A stretch of DNA of 64,000 nt from Patella vulgata (taxonomy: Eukaryota > Mollusca > Gastropoda > Patellidae). The stretch is from the NCBI RefSeq assembly GCF_932274485.2, contig NC_065882.2, positions 69,911,431 to 69,975,430 on the forward strand. The letters run 5' to 3'. The position numbers and the translations under genes were made by a program. Positions 29,961 through 42,600 of this stretch are shown here, piece by piece (positions within the stretch are counted from its first letter, which is position 1; every line of letters begins with the position of its first letter). The notes beneath the pieces were generated by a model that saw only the letters and a list, made by a program, of their open reading frames with translations, was not told where the DNA came from and made no database searches.

Positions 29961-30362
29961 ATATTGTTTTGATACATCGTATTTAAGGGGACTGTGTAAG
30001 ATATTACAGGACAGCGTACATGTAAATAAAAGTGTGTTGAAGTATTTAAAATACCTATTTGCATTGTCTCACAATTTAAAAGGAAAATAATGAGCCATTG
30101 GGAATGGTTGCCTGATTTGGAGTTGCGTAACTCTAAGGAATTTCAGTGAATTGTATGAGTGACTTGATAATCACGATTAACTAGAACTTCATCTAGTTTT
30201 ATTTGGGTCAAAAATGTGTTGATTTCAAGGGATTTTATATGTTAATTTGTTCTGTGCGATGACAACCTGTTTTTGTTGAAACTATTTCATCAATAGAACA
30301 AGCTAGTGTTGAGATATTACTATTCACCATATACATGATATAACCAATTTTGTAAAAAAAAA

Positions 30363-30900
30363 TGAAATGGGGTTTATAATGTCCTACTTTTCTGGAGGGC
30401 TGGGTGGTCCAGTGGTTTAATGCATATGCAAGAAATCAAAAGGTCTGTCATTGAATCACGTGGAGTGGTTTCTATTCCCTGCTTGAACATGACAAGGAGT
30501 AGGGTCACCTGATCAACCTCGTAGGCTTTCTTTGGGTTCTCCAGTTTCCTCCCACGGCTAAAGACAATTATTGAAATAAAATTGAACCATATGTTAGTCC
30601 TGAAATGACCTAGTTTATGTTGTGTGGACATTAAATCCAATTTAGATCTCTGTCTCCTACTTTTCGGCACCAACTGGGCTATTTTAGAAGGACATACAAC
30701 TTGGTATGGGGAAAATTTGGTCTGGACAGCAGTGTTTTCATGTATTTGTTTTACCTGCACTCAAACGGGTATACAGGACCTCAGTTTTTCGTACCTTCCT
30801 ATCAACTAGATCCTTTTCCTTGCCAGGTTCAGTGTTCTGCATCATTGATAAGGAGAATCCACACAGGAAAAACCCTAGGGAAACTTACTTGGCCAATAAA
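30363..30900 (-). repeat. SINE1 copy, split by SINE2
   Basis: Reverse SINE1: AATGAAATGGGGTTTATAAT and GTCCTACTTTTC, then after the insertion GGCACCAACTGGGCTATTTT, GGAAAATTTGGTCTGGACAG, TATACAGGACCTCAGTTTTT and ACTTGGCCAATAAAAG towards the head, which is diverged. Confidence 0.8.
30393..30654 (+). repeat. SINE2 copy inserted into SINE1
   Basis: Forward SINE2 from TGGAGGGCTGGGTGGTCCAG through CTGTCATTGAATCACGTGG, AAGGAGTAGGGTCACCTGAT and TTCTCCAGTTTCCTCCCACG to GTGTGGACATTAAATCC and a short tail. The 11-mer TCCTACTTTTC flanks it exactly at 30382-30392 and 30655-30665. Confidence 0.92.
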
Positions 30901-31024
30901 AGGCATCTCTCGGCTAATAGTCAGCGCGCCACCAAGTTTGTATTTCACTGGTCGACACTATTTTATTTTGACTTCTAAATCAAATAAGTTTACGTGGGGG
31001 CTGAACATCTAAAAGACATACACT

Positions 31025-31243
31025 TTTGATCAAGTGACATGGTTTTATATTCCCAGTTTGTACTTGACAAGGAGTAGCGAGGATTGCCTGTTCAATCACA
31101 TGGGGTTTCTGGTCTACCGGTTTCCTCCCACTGCTAAAGACCCCTATGCACAGACTAGTTATTGAAATAATACAGAACCATGTTTGTCCCGAAATGAACT
31201 AGTTTGTGTGGAGTGGACGTTAACCCAATTTCTCTCTCTTTCC
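31025..31243 (+). repeat. SINE2 copy, head missing
   Basis: Runs from CAAGTGACATGGTTTTATAT through ACAAGGAGTAGCGAGGATTG, TACCGGTTTCCTCCCACTGC, TAAAGACCCCTATGCACAGA and TTATTGAAATAATACAGAAC to AGTGGACGTTAACCCAAT and a CTCTCTCTTTCC tail. Confidence 0.85.
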
Positions 31244-32090
31244 AACAGGTTTAGCTCGGCAAACAAGAGTCATTTCCCCTGATACACATTGTTTATAAAA
31301 AGGGAGAATACTCTTTTTAATAACCATAACTAGTTGCTTTTATGTTATATAAATCTTAACAAAACAATTTATGTTTATATAAATTGATTTAGTGCATAAT
31401 GATCGGGCAAATAAATCTCTCCATGCATGTTGGTAGGTCAAGACTGTTAGGGGTGCAAATATTCTGAACACAGAAGGTATGATATAATATAACAATAGTA
31501 CTTGAAAATAATATATATGGTGCTTACAAAAACTGGGAGTTTGTCATTTCTTGTAGAGTGTCACTACCACGTTCACCTGTCAGATTCTTTACAAGCAATG
31601 CCACATGTGCACATGGGTGAATATTTGTTTTCTTCCCATACAAAAGACTAGAGACCCTACCTCGGACAACTAGGACGAATCCCTACAAGAGAATGAACGA
31701 ATGAAATGGGCTACTTTTCTGCACCAAAATTAATGGCACACAGAAGAGAGGAAAATCCTTTTAAAAAACAATAAGATAACATATGTTTTGTGTCATTGAA
31801 ATGTCAATTTTATTGAAATAGTTTGCCCGAGACAATGACTGCACATTTAATTAATAATAGCATCCATATCCACTTTCATTCCACCTACAACCAATCTCTC
31901 AACACAGCAAATTAAACACAAATATAACTGATAATAACAAAACATAACAGTACTACATACTAATAACATAACACATGCACTTAGATAAATAATACATAGA
32001 ATCACAGACATTCAACATTATATCATTACAGTTTTAAGAATAGGGTAGGTATCAATAAAGCTTGGTTCTGTCAATATCCAACCTTAAAAT
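31244..32090. other. Intergenic stretch
   Basis: A short piece at about 31690-31745 (GAACGAATGAAATGGGCTAC, TTTTCTGCACCAAAATTAAT) looks like a SINE1 3' fragment. Otherwise nothing is seen. Confidence 0.4.
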
Positions 32091-32093
32091 ACA

Positions 32094-32340
32094 GATGTGG
32101 TGTCATCCATTTATGTTTGACATAATCGTACCATTATTTTCAATAATGTACAGGCAATGTGCCCATGACAATTTCATTGAAATGCATGTCCAGAACAGTG
32201 CAGTTTGTCTGTATTTGATGTTGTTTAAATCTAGGACAAGATATTGCCTAATATATTCATACAACACTCGGGTATACGCCCTCATGCAGTATCAATATAT
32301 TACTTAATGTCTTGCTATCAACCATTAAACCACTCTTAAT
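32094..32340 (+). repeat. Dispersed repeat R, copy 1
   Basis: Starts TTAAAATACAGATGTGGTGT, then TGTACAGGCAATGTGCCCAT, AATTTCATTGAAATGCATGT and CTGTATTTGATGTTG. It ends CAACCATTAAACCACTCTTAA. Other copies lie at 32403, 42534 and 43246. Confidence 0.78.
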
Positions 32341-32402
32341 TCAGGGTAAACAGGGTTTTTTCTAATGGAATAAAGAACAAATTAAAGTACATTTATTGTA
32401 TC

Positions 32403-32640
32403 TAAAATACAGATGTGACATTATCCCGTGATGTACAGGCAATGTGACGAAATATTGAACTTGTGTGATTATTTCATAGAAATTCACATACGGTAATGGG
32501 TATCTGTATTTTAAGTTTTCTAAAGGCCTTGAGCAAAACATTGTGTAATATATTGATACAAGACTCAGGTTGACACCATCGTGCAACATAAATATATTAT
32601 TTCATATCTCACACTAGACCTTTAAATCACTCTTACATAT
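32403..32640 (+). repeat. Dispersed repeat R, copy 2
   Basis: Matches copy 1 in order: AAAATACAGATGTGACATTA, GATGTACAGGCAATGTGACG, ATTTCATAGAAATTCACATA, CTGTATTTTAAGTTTTC and TAGACCTTTAAATCACTCTTA. The two copies sit about 310 bp apart in the same orientation. Confidence 0.75.
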
Positions 32641-35600
32641 TAGGTGTCCGACACTTGCAAGTATGTTTTGTTTCTCAAAACAACCTTAAGTTTTGTCCAA
32701 TTTACTATTAAATCCTTTTTTTCTCTTTTACAGATATAAAAAAAGGCCTGTATAATTACTTAACAGCACTGACTTTTCCAACCAATAAATTAATACAAAT
32801 TAAATTTGTGTATTGGCTTTGCACAAAAAAAGTTTCTTTAAAAGTGTAATGTACATAAATGCATTTTCTTATTGTACCTTAATGCCGTGAAAAGTTAGTA
32901 TTTAGTAAAAGATAAAATATTAGTCGAATAAACTAAATACTCAATACAGAGCATATAATCAGCAATTAACACTAAAATCATTATGCAAATATATCCTGAG
33001 AAGTAAGCCTCCAAATATTTTGACACATTTATGCTGATGACAATAAAGCTAAATATTTTGCTGCTCAGGAAACTGACAATTAAAGCTACGCCAAGCACTA
33101 AAGTATAGACCTCTTGTTATGATGGACTATAAAGAATGCCCAAATATCCATTCTGAGAACAAATATAGGTATGATTAGATTAGTTCCGATACTGTTTTTT
33201 TATATTGCACTTAATAATTTCATAAACATACATTTTATTATTTATTATTCAATTATTCAATTATATAGAACATGAATAACACATTTAATATTAATGTCTA
33301 AAATGCCGGCAAACAAATTGTAAGCACTATATGGCTACGTACAACATAAAATCAACAAAATAAATATACATCCATAATCATTCAATGTACATATAATACA
33401 TAATATGCATAAAATATACAGAAATATACAAGGAGGTAAGGGTACATGTATAGTCATGATGTTACAATAAACATACCCAACATATTCTGAAAGATTTCCA
33501 AATCTTTCAAAATACAACAATAAAACAAATATTGAAGCCAATAAGTGATGATTACTAAGAATATTTTTCTTAGAGAATAAATACTATAATGCACCTTTTG
33601 ACAATAAAACCAAATATCATTCAGAAATATTGAACTAACCACCAATTGAAATAAAAACTAGGAGAAATGGATCCGCTCTACTAATTTATTCTCCAAGAAT
33701 ATTTTATAGCTAGGGAAAATAGTGACAGAACACAATCATGGCTTTTATACAAATGTAAATTTTACATTATTATGGCAAATTAAGATGCAAATGATTTTGT
33801 ACAAGTTTTATGACTTAATATTGACAAGTGAGAAAGCGGTAGAGGATTTGAAAATGATCGAGATTACTGAACCATTATGATCAAAGTGTAATATTTATCA
33901 TCATCTATTGTGCCAATTTTCCTTCTACATTAAAAAAACCCCCAAAAAAACTGTCTGCTAATAAAGCTGTCGAACATGAAAAACTAATACTATTGGTCAT
34001 TCATCATTCTAGAAAGCCACTGAATGCAAATATTTATTTTTTTTAGACAAAATCTAATTTTTCACAACTTAATCCATATTAAAATATACTAATTGATTAT
34101 TTCACATTTAATTAAAAAAATTCAACATGATATTTTCTGTAGAGGATACCGAATCTGACAGAAGGTTTAATGCATTATATATCTTTATAAATATGGAATG
34201 GATTTGGGCCATTTTTTCATTCGTTCCTAAAGTTTTAAGTCCACTTCCACCATAGGTGATATCGTAGACAAGGACCATGTACTGATATACCTTATAGAGA
34301 TTCTAATTTCACAATATTCCTCCAATGAAGATTTCATTTGTTACAACAATTACAACAATTTTACCATAAAAGTAAGCAAATAGTTTGTCTTGATCATTTC
34401 AAAATCGCTTATGCATAAAAACAAATATATATGATGTGAGACATTATTATAATGCACATTAAAAAATGGCATCTAAATGCATGAAGTACATAGTTACTTT
34501 GGAATAATTTCAAAATGTAAATTATGAAAAGTAATAATGTTATATAAATATTTACCTATTGTATGTAGGTAGTAAGTATGTGATACAAAATGATCTATGT
34601 TCAAACAATATACAAGGATTTCATTATAAATCGGGGAAGGCAGGGCTAAGAAAGAGGTCTGTTCTATTGCAGACCAACCCAGCTCTTCCAAATGTCTAAT
34701 TAGGGATTTATGTTGCGTGGATAGTATTACTATCTAGTTAAAAAAATCTAAATGTATTTTATCAAAATTATCTACACGGAAGAGATTATTTACGAGACAA
34801 TCATTATTTAGCAGACAACTCTACTTTAGACGTAGTCCCTGGTGTGCAACAGACTTCCTTTACAATATACATTATGCAAATAGCTACTTCAATTTACCGT
34901 TATTGGGTTTTACCACACAAAATTGAAATTAAATCATGAATATTAATATCGGTAATAACATTATCGTATCCTAATTAACAGGATAAATTTTATGAAATGA
35001 TTTTCTTGGATTTCCTATGATCGACATATAACCTAATAAAATCTTAAATTGACGAACTAAGTTGTCTGAAGCTAATCAATAAATATTCCTATTATTACTT
35101 TAATTTTGTTTTATTAATAGCCTTTTATATTTATAATTCTGTTAGCTTACCAAAGTCTCAGACTTTTAATACCAGAATAAGAAATTGATGAACACAGCTT
35201 TCATATTATAAAATTTCTCTGGTTTATTTGATCCAATAAAGAGAAAAGAAATGTAGCATGTTAGAGCTGTCTATTCTGTGATCATATTTTATTATTAAAA
35301 GAACTGTATTTGCCTCCAGCTGTCTTGAAAAAACAACAAGATGATTGTGCTAAGAATGTTTTTTTTTATCTTTTAAAAATGTTATTGTAAAGGAACATGA
35401 AGTTTTGATGGAAAGTAAACATTCTATAGGATCTGACTTTCTTCATCACCATGTACAAAAATCAAATCAATAAAAATTCAATATTTGTTTTTACTCTCTT
35501 CAACTACAGTTTCAATCAAAAGTAAAAAAATAACTCTCTTCTGTATTATTATATATATTATAACACATAAAGCTAGTTTAATCATTTTCATTTTCAGAAA

Positions 35601-36100
35601 CAACTGTTCTTCAAAGAATTTCATTGATTCTTTTCTTCTAAGCTGTTTTGATTTGTATCATCTTTTAAAGCTGTCTAATTTCAAAAGAATACTCTATTTC
35701 TTTCATATTTTCAGTTTTCAGAAAAAAAGAAAGATTACATGTTTTTCCAGTGATTCTTTTTCTACAAGATATTTTTATTCGTACCACCTTTAAAAACCAT
35801 GCTTCATTTAAATACTTTTCTGCATTGATTGGACTGAGCTTTATTTAAAGTCTATTTTCAAGAAAATTCTTTATTCCTACAATATCTTTATAGTTTCGAG
35901 AAAAAAAAAAAGACTAAATGTTCTTCCAGTGATTGTTTTTCTCTAACCTATTTCAATTCGTATCATCTTTTAAAACTGTGGTTCTTTTAAAGTCAGAAAA
36001 TACTCTATTCCTTTATTCAAACATTTTTAAAGGATCGAATAAAAAACTTTGAAGAATATATTTGACAGTTGTATACAATACATTAGTTTACTCTTTCCTA
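32641..36100. other. Intergenic stretch, nothing recognised
   Basis: Very AT-rich. 35340-36020 is strongly T-rich, with internal similarity (TTTTTCCAGTGATTCTTTTT and TTCTTCCAGTGATTGTTTTT near 35740 and 35920) that suggests a diverged tandem duplication of about 180 bp. No exon or poly(A) site is assigned. Confidence 0.35.
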
Positions 36101-36103
36101 TTC

Positions 36104-36174
36104 TCTTATTTATTTCTATATCTTTCTAATAACAATCTTATTTATTTCTATATCTTTCTAATAACAATCTTATT
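36104..36174. repeat. 32-bp perfect tandem duplication
   Basis: Two identical units start at 36104 and 36136 (TCTTATTTATTTCTATATCT and onward), with a 7-base start of a third at 36168. Perfect identity indicates a recent event. It lies downstream of the APBA stop. Confidence 0.92.
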
Positions 36175-36468
36175 GTGTTTTAATATTAGGAAAGAAATTG
36201 ACACCTTAATCTGATTCTAATGTCATCTTAATGCATTATACATTTAGATTATTGGTTATCAAAATCTTGTATCACAAATTCTTTATAAGCTTTTAAATAT
36301 TATGCACTATAACAAACAGTCTCCATACTGGTAAAATGGCTCTGTAATCACAATAGAAACATTAAACTCTCATTAACATATTATCAACAAATATGTTTTC
36401 TTTCTATCTTTGTAAGAAGACAAAAAATATTTCACGATAATTAAACATTAATGTACAAACATTATCAC

Positions 36469-36474
36469 TTTATT
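36469..36474 (-). terminator. Candidate APBA poly(A) signal
   Basis: AATAAA on the - strand (TTTATT on +), 132 bases after the stop codon at 36606. It is the first canonical hexamer downstream. Other sites further on are possible. Confidence 0.45.
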
Positions 36475-36605
36475 TTTCTTTGCCAGACTCGATAACTTTG
36501 ACTGAGTTTCTTGATGATCTCAAACCCTGATAATAGAATATTATGATTGATATATACATGATGTCAGTCATTGAGTGAATACTGATCAATGTAGTAACAT
36601 ATCTA

Positions 36606-36677
36606 CTATAAATAATGAGGAGTATCTTGACCTGTTAACAATCGAAATATAGACGTTGGCATGGTTTTCATGTGGAT
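36606..36677 (-). CDS. APBA: APBA last exon (C-terminal tail)
   Basis: Encodes [20 protein letters not shown] then HYL and TAG. It follows a TTTTTACAG acceptor. The family's C-terminus (vertebrate PVYI) folds back onto PDZ1; here the last four residues are PHYL, keeping the aromatic and the terminal hydrophobic residue. Confidence 0.93.
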   Translation of the reverse strand: MHMKTMPTSIFRLLTGQDTPHYL

Positions 36678-39600
36678 CTGTAAAAATAACAATAATGAAA
36701 CAATTAATAAATTAAACAAATAATAAAGGAATTGGAGACATGTTTCTTTCCTGGCTTATTATTGGAAAAACTTGAATATTCTGCATGACATCCTTAGCAA
36801 TTTAAAACATTCCGCACAACATCCTTAACAATTTAAGTACAGTATTATCAAGTACTAGAAGGCAGCATGAATCCTTCCACTTTCAACGGAATGTAATTTT
36901 CTAAAATTGTGATAAAATCTTTTTAAAGGGACAATAACACTCTTGCTGGCTTGACAGCTCCAGAAAATAAAAAAATAGCCTTATTTTAAGTACGAGATGT
37001 GTTAGTGTCCTACCTGTTGTGTAAATTATCCATTAAATCCTATTTTTAAATCCAAGTCACATTTGAAAAGCTTTACGTCAGGCTTTTCAAATCATTTAGT
37101 TGAATTTTTCCAATTTTTTAAATTAGGTGTGTTAAGATAAAATTTGTATCATCAATTAATTGGAATATTGTAAAATAGTACAATTGGTTGACTAGAATAA
37201 AGATTGGGACATATTATTCAGTTACAACAACAGTGGTATTGAGCCTTTAAGGAAATATAACCATAGTGTACATGCATTCTAATTAGAAGCAGTGAGTGTT
37301 ATGTTGTAGTTTTTCTTATTCAAACAGTGATATGTGTCTGTTGCTATTTGAAGTTAAAGATGCATTATACAAAAACTAAGTCCGCCTATTGCAGGTCTTT
37401 TTTCTGGCTTCAAAAGTTATACAAACTATTATTAAAACATTTATTAACACGACAAGCCTATAATCAACTGTTTGGTACATCGGTTGGCTCTGATTTTAAG
37501 TAGATTAGAACACAGCATCTATTTAAGAGTTTAAAGATAAAATAGATATCGGTTATCAAGATTTGCTACCATAATAAACAATCTAGGCTACATTTTGTCA
37601 AAATTTCAAACACTCATAACTTTGCAGTGAAAAAAGTAATTTGACTGAAATTTTCAATATGTTCATTTTTCATTATCTATTTTTAAATTATTATAGCAAG
37701 AAGAACCAATTCTTTATCTAATTCTTACATAATGCATCTTTAAATCATCTGACATATATTTCCCAACCCTTACACTAGAATAAAGAAAACAACCACTGTA
37801 CGCTCTATAATATAATCTTGTCTGATTAAGACAGATGAACTTGTCTACCAAGACAATACATTTAAAGTTTGTTTCTATAAAAATATAGCTCTTTGTCTAC
37901 CTTCTTACCTATGAATGTCATTCAACCTAGGAGTCAAATATGAGTAGGAGTGAAAGAGAGAGAAATGAAGTTCAACGTCTACTCAAACCAAACTATGGTT
38001 TGGACCAATCTGATTAAAACACAGATCCAATTTCGTTTCGTTTTTATAGTTCAAATTTTTGTTTTTACTTGTCTTTACTACACTTGGATCTGGAAGCGTT
38101 GTTATTCAACTCGTGTTCTGCTTGAAATGAGGGGTCAGTCAGCCAATCAAATTGTCTGTCGAATCGAGCGTTTGACCTTTTTTTGCGTGGAACTGTGGGT
38201 AGACATTAGCGGCAATAGAAATCAAAACAAAGCAAAAGTAGATAAAAAAATACATGGCGGTCGCTAATTGGTTAATCGAATGAATGAGTAATCGGGTCAA
38301 ATGTCGCTTGCTTGGTATCTGACGTCATAGAACGTGAACTTCCACTATAACTTGTTAGATCTACATGTAGTGTAGGCCATCGAAAGTATAAAAAACGAAA
38401 CGAAATATAGATCTATATCTTAATTAGATTGGGGTTTGGACAGGCGACCCTACTTCTTGTCATGTACAAGCGGGGAATTGAAATCTTACCACAAGACTCA
38501 ATGACAGTCCTTGTGTTCTAATGGCATAATTTAAAGCATTTGGCCACCCAATCCTCCTAGTTTGGGTAGGAACATGACCTAACTTAACACACTACAACCA
38601 AATTAATTCATATAATCAGCTAATAATCTTTACAACATTACTTACCTCACCAACTGAGTTGGCTAATAAAGAGACTATTTTTTCATGTGGTACAGCCACC
38701 ACACTTTGGTTATTTATTTCTATAATACGATGTCCTACTCGAACACCTCCTCGTTCAGCTATACCACCACGTAATAAACTACATATCTGAAATATACAAA
38801 ATTAACGTTATAATTACTTATCAAATATAAACATTCCAAGTTCATTTTCAGCACTTATCCCTCTCACAGGTAATGAAATGAAATGGGGTTGAATGTCCTA
38901 CTGTTCTACTCCAACTGGGCTAATGAAGACGGGGTAAGGAAATGAAATGGAATGGGGTTTAATGAAGATGGGCATACAATACACAGTATGCTAAGAGGAT
39001 AATCCGGTAGCTTTAACTTATATTAACAACACAATTTTTCATTTTCTTTAAGATGGAATTTACATCAATTTATTTTTTATAAAGTACGAAATCTAGAAAA
39101 GAATTGCGTTTTTCTAGGCAGCAAATGAAATCCAACTGTCTCAACCAAAGATTCCATTTCAGTCATATTTGCCAGTTTTGACTGACAGTGAATTTTAATT
39201 GAAAGCCTTTATCTTAAAGATATATTATTCAAGAGCTAATTTTGCCTAATGCGGTTCTTTCCTTAGGCCTTAAATGTTATATAAATTAGACATTTATTAA
39301 CATGACAAGACCATAATCAACTCTCGATGTCATGGGAGGCTTGAGATTTTAAGTAGATTAGATCGGTTCGGCCATTTAATGATCTAATTTAAAAATGAGA
39401 AAGCAAGGCTACGTCTTGAATATACAAGTACCGTGGTTATGATAATAAACAATCAATGCACATATCTTGTCAAAACTACAAACAGTAATAACTTGGCTTA
39501 GGATAAAGTAATTTGAATGAAATTTTCAAGACAATCATTTTGCAGTATCTATTTTCAAACTATTATAGCAAGAACGGTCAGCTCTTTATCTAAATCTTAC

Positions 39601-42600
39601 ATAATGTATCTTTAACATTTGTCCATATCATCACATCCTCATTTATCAAAGGGGAAAAAAGACTTGACAATCTCCAAACCATTTTATCCAAGCTATTAAT
39701 GTCTAAATTATGGTCATGAGTCAACATTACTAAACTATTCTTGTTTAATAAATATTATGATGCATAAACATGACAGAATACAAGTAATGTCAATCTGATA
39801 CACCCAAAATAACTACTTAGCACTTAGCAATAAATGTGTCCAAATTTGATACAGAAAAAGAACTACACATATTTAGCATTAAACACATACAAATTTGTTA
39901 AACTTCCCCATTTGCAAAGATTTATTTGATATTCTCAATTGTGAAGCTATATTATAATGTTGTCATATTGATCATATGAAATTTTTTTAAGCTTCTGTGA
40001 AAGAAATTCAGGTCCAATACATTCACATCATGGTTAATTCAAGAAAACAATGTATAAATACGATAACTGACAGAAAAAAATCACCATTCTACAATTCTAT
40101 CAATAGAAATTCTATCTAATTAATTCAATAAACCCTATTCATACACATCACAGAATAATACTTCTTGGTTCATTCAACAATACAATGTATAAATACGGTA
40201 CTTGACAGAAAAAAATCATGATTCTGCAATTCTATCTAATTAATTCAATAAACTCTATTCATTCAAAGAATTAAGCCAAAAGCAAAAAAAAAAAATCCTT
40301 TTTAAAAACCGTTAATTAGTTTACATCTTGAATGAGAAAAATCTATAAAACATTGAATGAAATCAATCGATTTGTAACTAGACTTAACATGGGAATGTTA
40401 AAAAAGTTGATGAATATCAAAATATTGATTACTGTCACTGTTTAGAATAATTAATTCTAAAATCATTTGAATAGATGGATGCACATAGGGTTTGTGTATG
40501 AAACATCAGCGTTCAGCTTGTCAATCATTATGGAAAACTCTGCTGAAGATCGTTTTTCGGTTTCTTACGTCTGTCTTTCAAAATAAAAAAAACCCCAAAA
40601 GATAGAACTGAAAATATAAGTACATTATTGTGAGAAAACCAGTATTATATATCAACTGGAAACTAGTCTAATATGTAATAAATGGGCACTTGGAAAATTT
40701 GGATTTTTAAAGTCTTGTAAACATTGACATAATTGATTTGTACTTCAAAAAATATGTTGACAGTAAGAGCGTTGACAATAAGAAAAACAAGATGAATAGC
40801 AGTTAGAGCCCAGTTGTGGGTCCAAAAAATGAAACTTGGTTAGAAACTATTTTGAGCACAATGTTCATAATAATGACTTTTACATTAGTTGTCTCCTAAG
40901 ACAATAAAGATGGCAGACCAAAATCAATAGGAACTAATGTCAGCTTTAGCTGGCCATACATGTAACTTACAATAGAATCAATCAATTTAAATCATTTTTG
41001 GGATTGAACCAATATAATGCCTTTTATTGTTTCTAGACTGTAAGTCTATATTTTCCTTTCAGTCTGGAATATTGTGTCTTTAAAGGAGATGGTCCATCTG
41101 TTTCTAAATTCTAACAAAAGACAGATAAAGCTCCTGATTAGGTACTACTCTTAATTAAAATCTCTCAAAAATGAATTTCCAAGATTAACAAGCAGGGGCC
41201 ATAATCCTTGCAACCTGATTAAAACACGGATCCTTTTTTGTTTAGTTTTTTATAGTTCATAATTCAAACACTAGGATCGGGAAAAATTGTTATATAACCC
41301 ACATTCTGGTTGATGCAAGGGATTAGCCAATGAAACAGTCTGTTCCTGGCGTGCGGTGCCTGGAATTGTGGGTATCCCACTTGAAACATCAACGCTGATT
41401 TGTTAATCAAATGTCTGACGTCAGAGGGTCAAAAGCCGCTTATATGACCCCAGACGCGACCTTCCACTACAACCAGCCAGATCTTCATGTAGTGGAGGCC
41501 ATGGAAAGTAAAACAAGCCAACAGTGAGGCTGATGTCCCCCACCGAAATCCCCAAATAAATAGATGACACATATTAATTAATCGCACATCTATTTTTTTT
41601 CAAAAGTATCGAGCAATCAAACTGATTATCAACTATACACTAAGTTTCATGACTCTCTATCAGATAGAATCAAAGTTATCTTGTCCCAAAGCATCGACCA
41701 AGGAAATGGCTTATCTCTGCTTAGCTTTAAAGCTTGATATGTTAATCATTGAACTCAGTTGTTATGTTCCAAAGTCTTGACTTAAAAATGCTTATTGCTC
41801 CTTAGCCTAAGCATACAATTCTCATCATCGAACTTAGTCAAGGTATTGATGTAATGAAACTATACACCAAGTTTCATCACTCTCACTTAATTAGAACTAA
41901 AGTTATCGTGTCCCAAAGCATCAACAAATCAAATTGATCTGTATTGTAATCAGATTGTAATCCAGGAAGTTACGGTCCGATATATCGAAAGGAACCAATA
42001 TCTTTGGGATATAAACATAATCTTAAGTTTCACTGAAATCCGAGAAAAATTGTGACCCTTGGTATAACATACTTTTACACTATTTGCATACATGGAGCAT
42101 CCATTTAGTCAGGCAGTTCGGTCCGATTTTCACACAACTGGAACTCAACCATCATTAGGGTGAAATGGTGATATATTTAAACAGATTTTAAAATCGGATA
42201 CAAACTGTGTCTTCTAGAGGGTTCACAAGATAAAAACATTATTTTTCAAACAATCAGGGGTCATAATTCAGGAAGTTACGCTTCCAAATGCGCGAATTAA
42301 GTTTCATCAAAATTTGATACAAATTGTGACTTCTAGATGGTCCACAACCTTGGTATTACATACTATTACACTATTCGCATACAAGGAGCAGCCATTTTGT
42401 CAGATCATTTTCGGTCCGTTTTTCACAAAATTCGAACTCAACCGTCATTATGGTGTAATAGTGACATTTTTAAATTATATAAAAATTGTGAAATCTTGAG
42501 AAAACAAGGTAAAAGGTACAATAAGAATATTCAAAATACAGATGTGACGTCATTATGGTACAGGCAATGTGCCAACAGTCCATTATAGGGTCTGTAATTT

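Noticed and set aside
37950-38267. 105-codon + strand frame
   Set aside because: It spans a SINE2 fragment and the CRE-bearing MITE, so it is a composite of mobile DNA.
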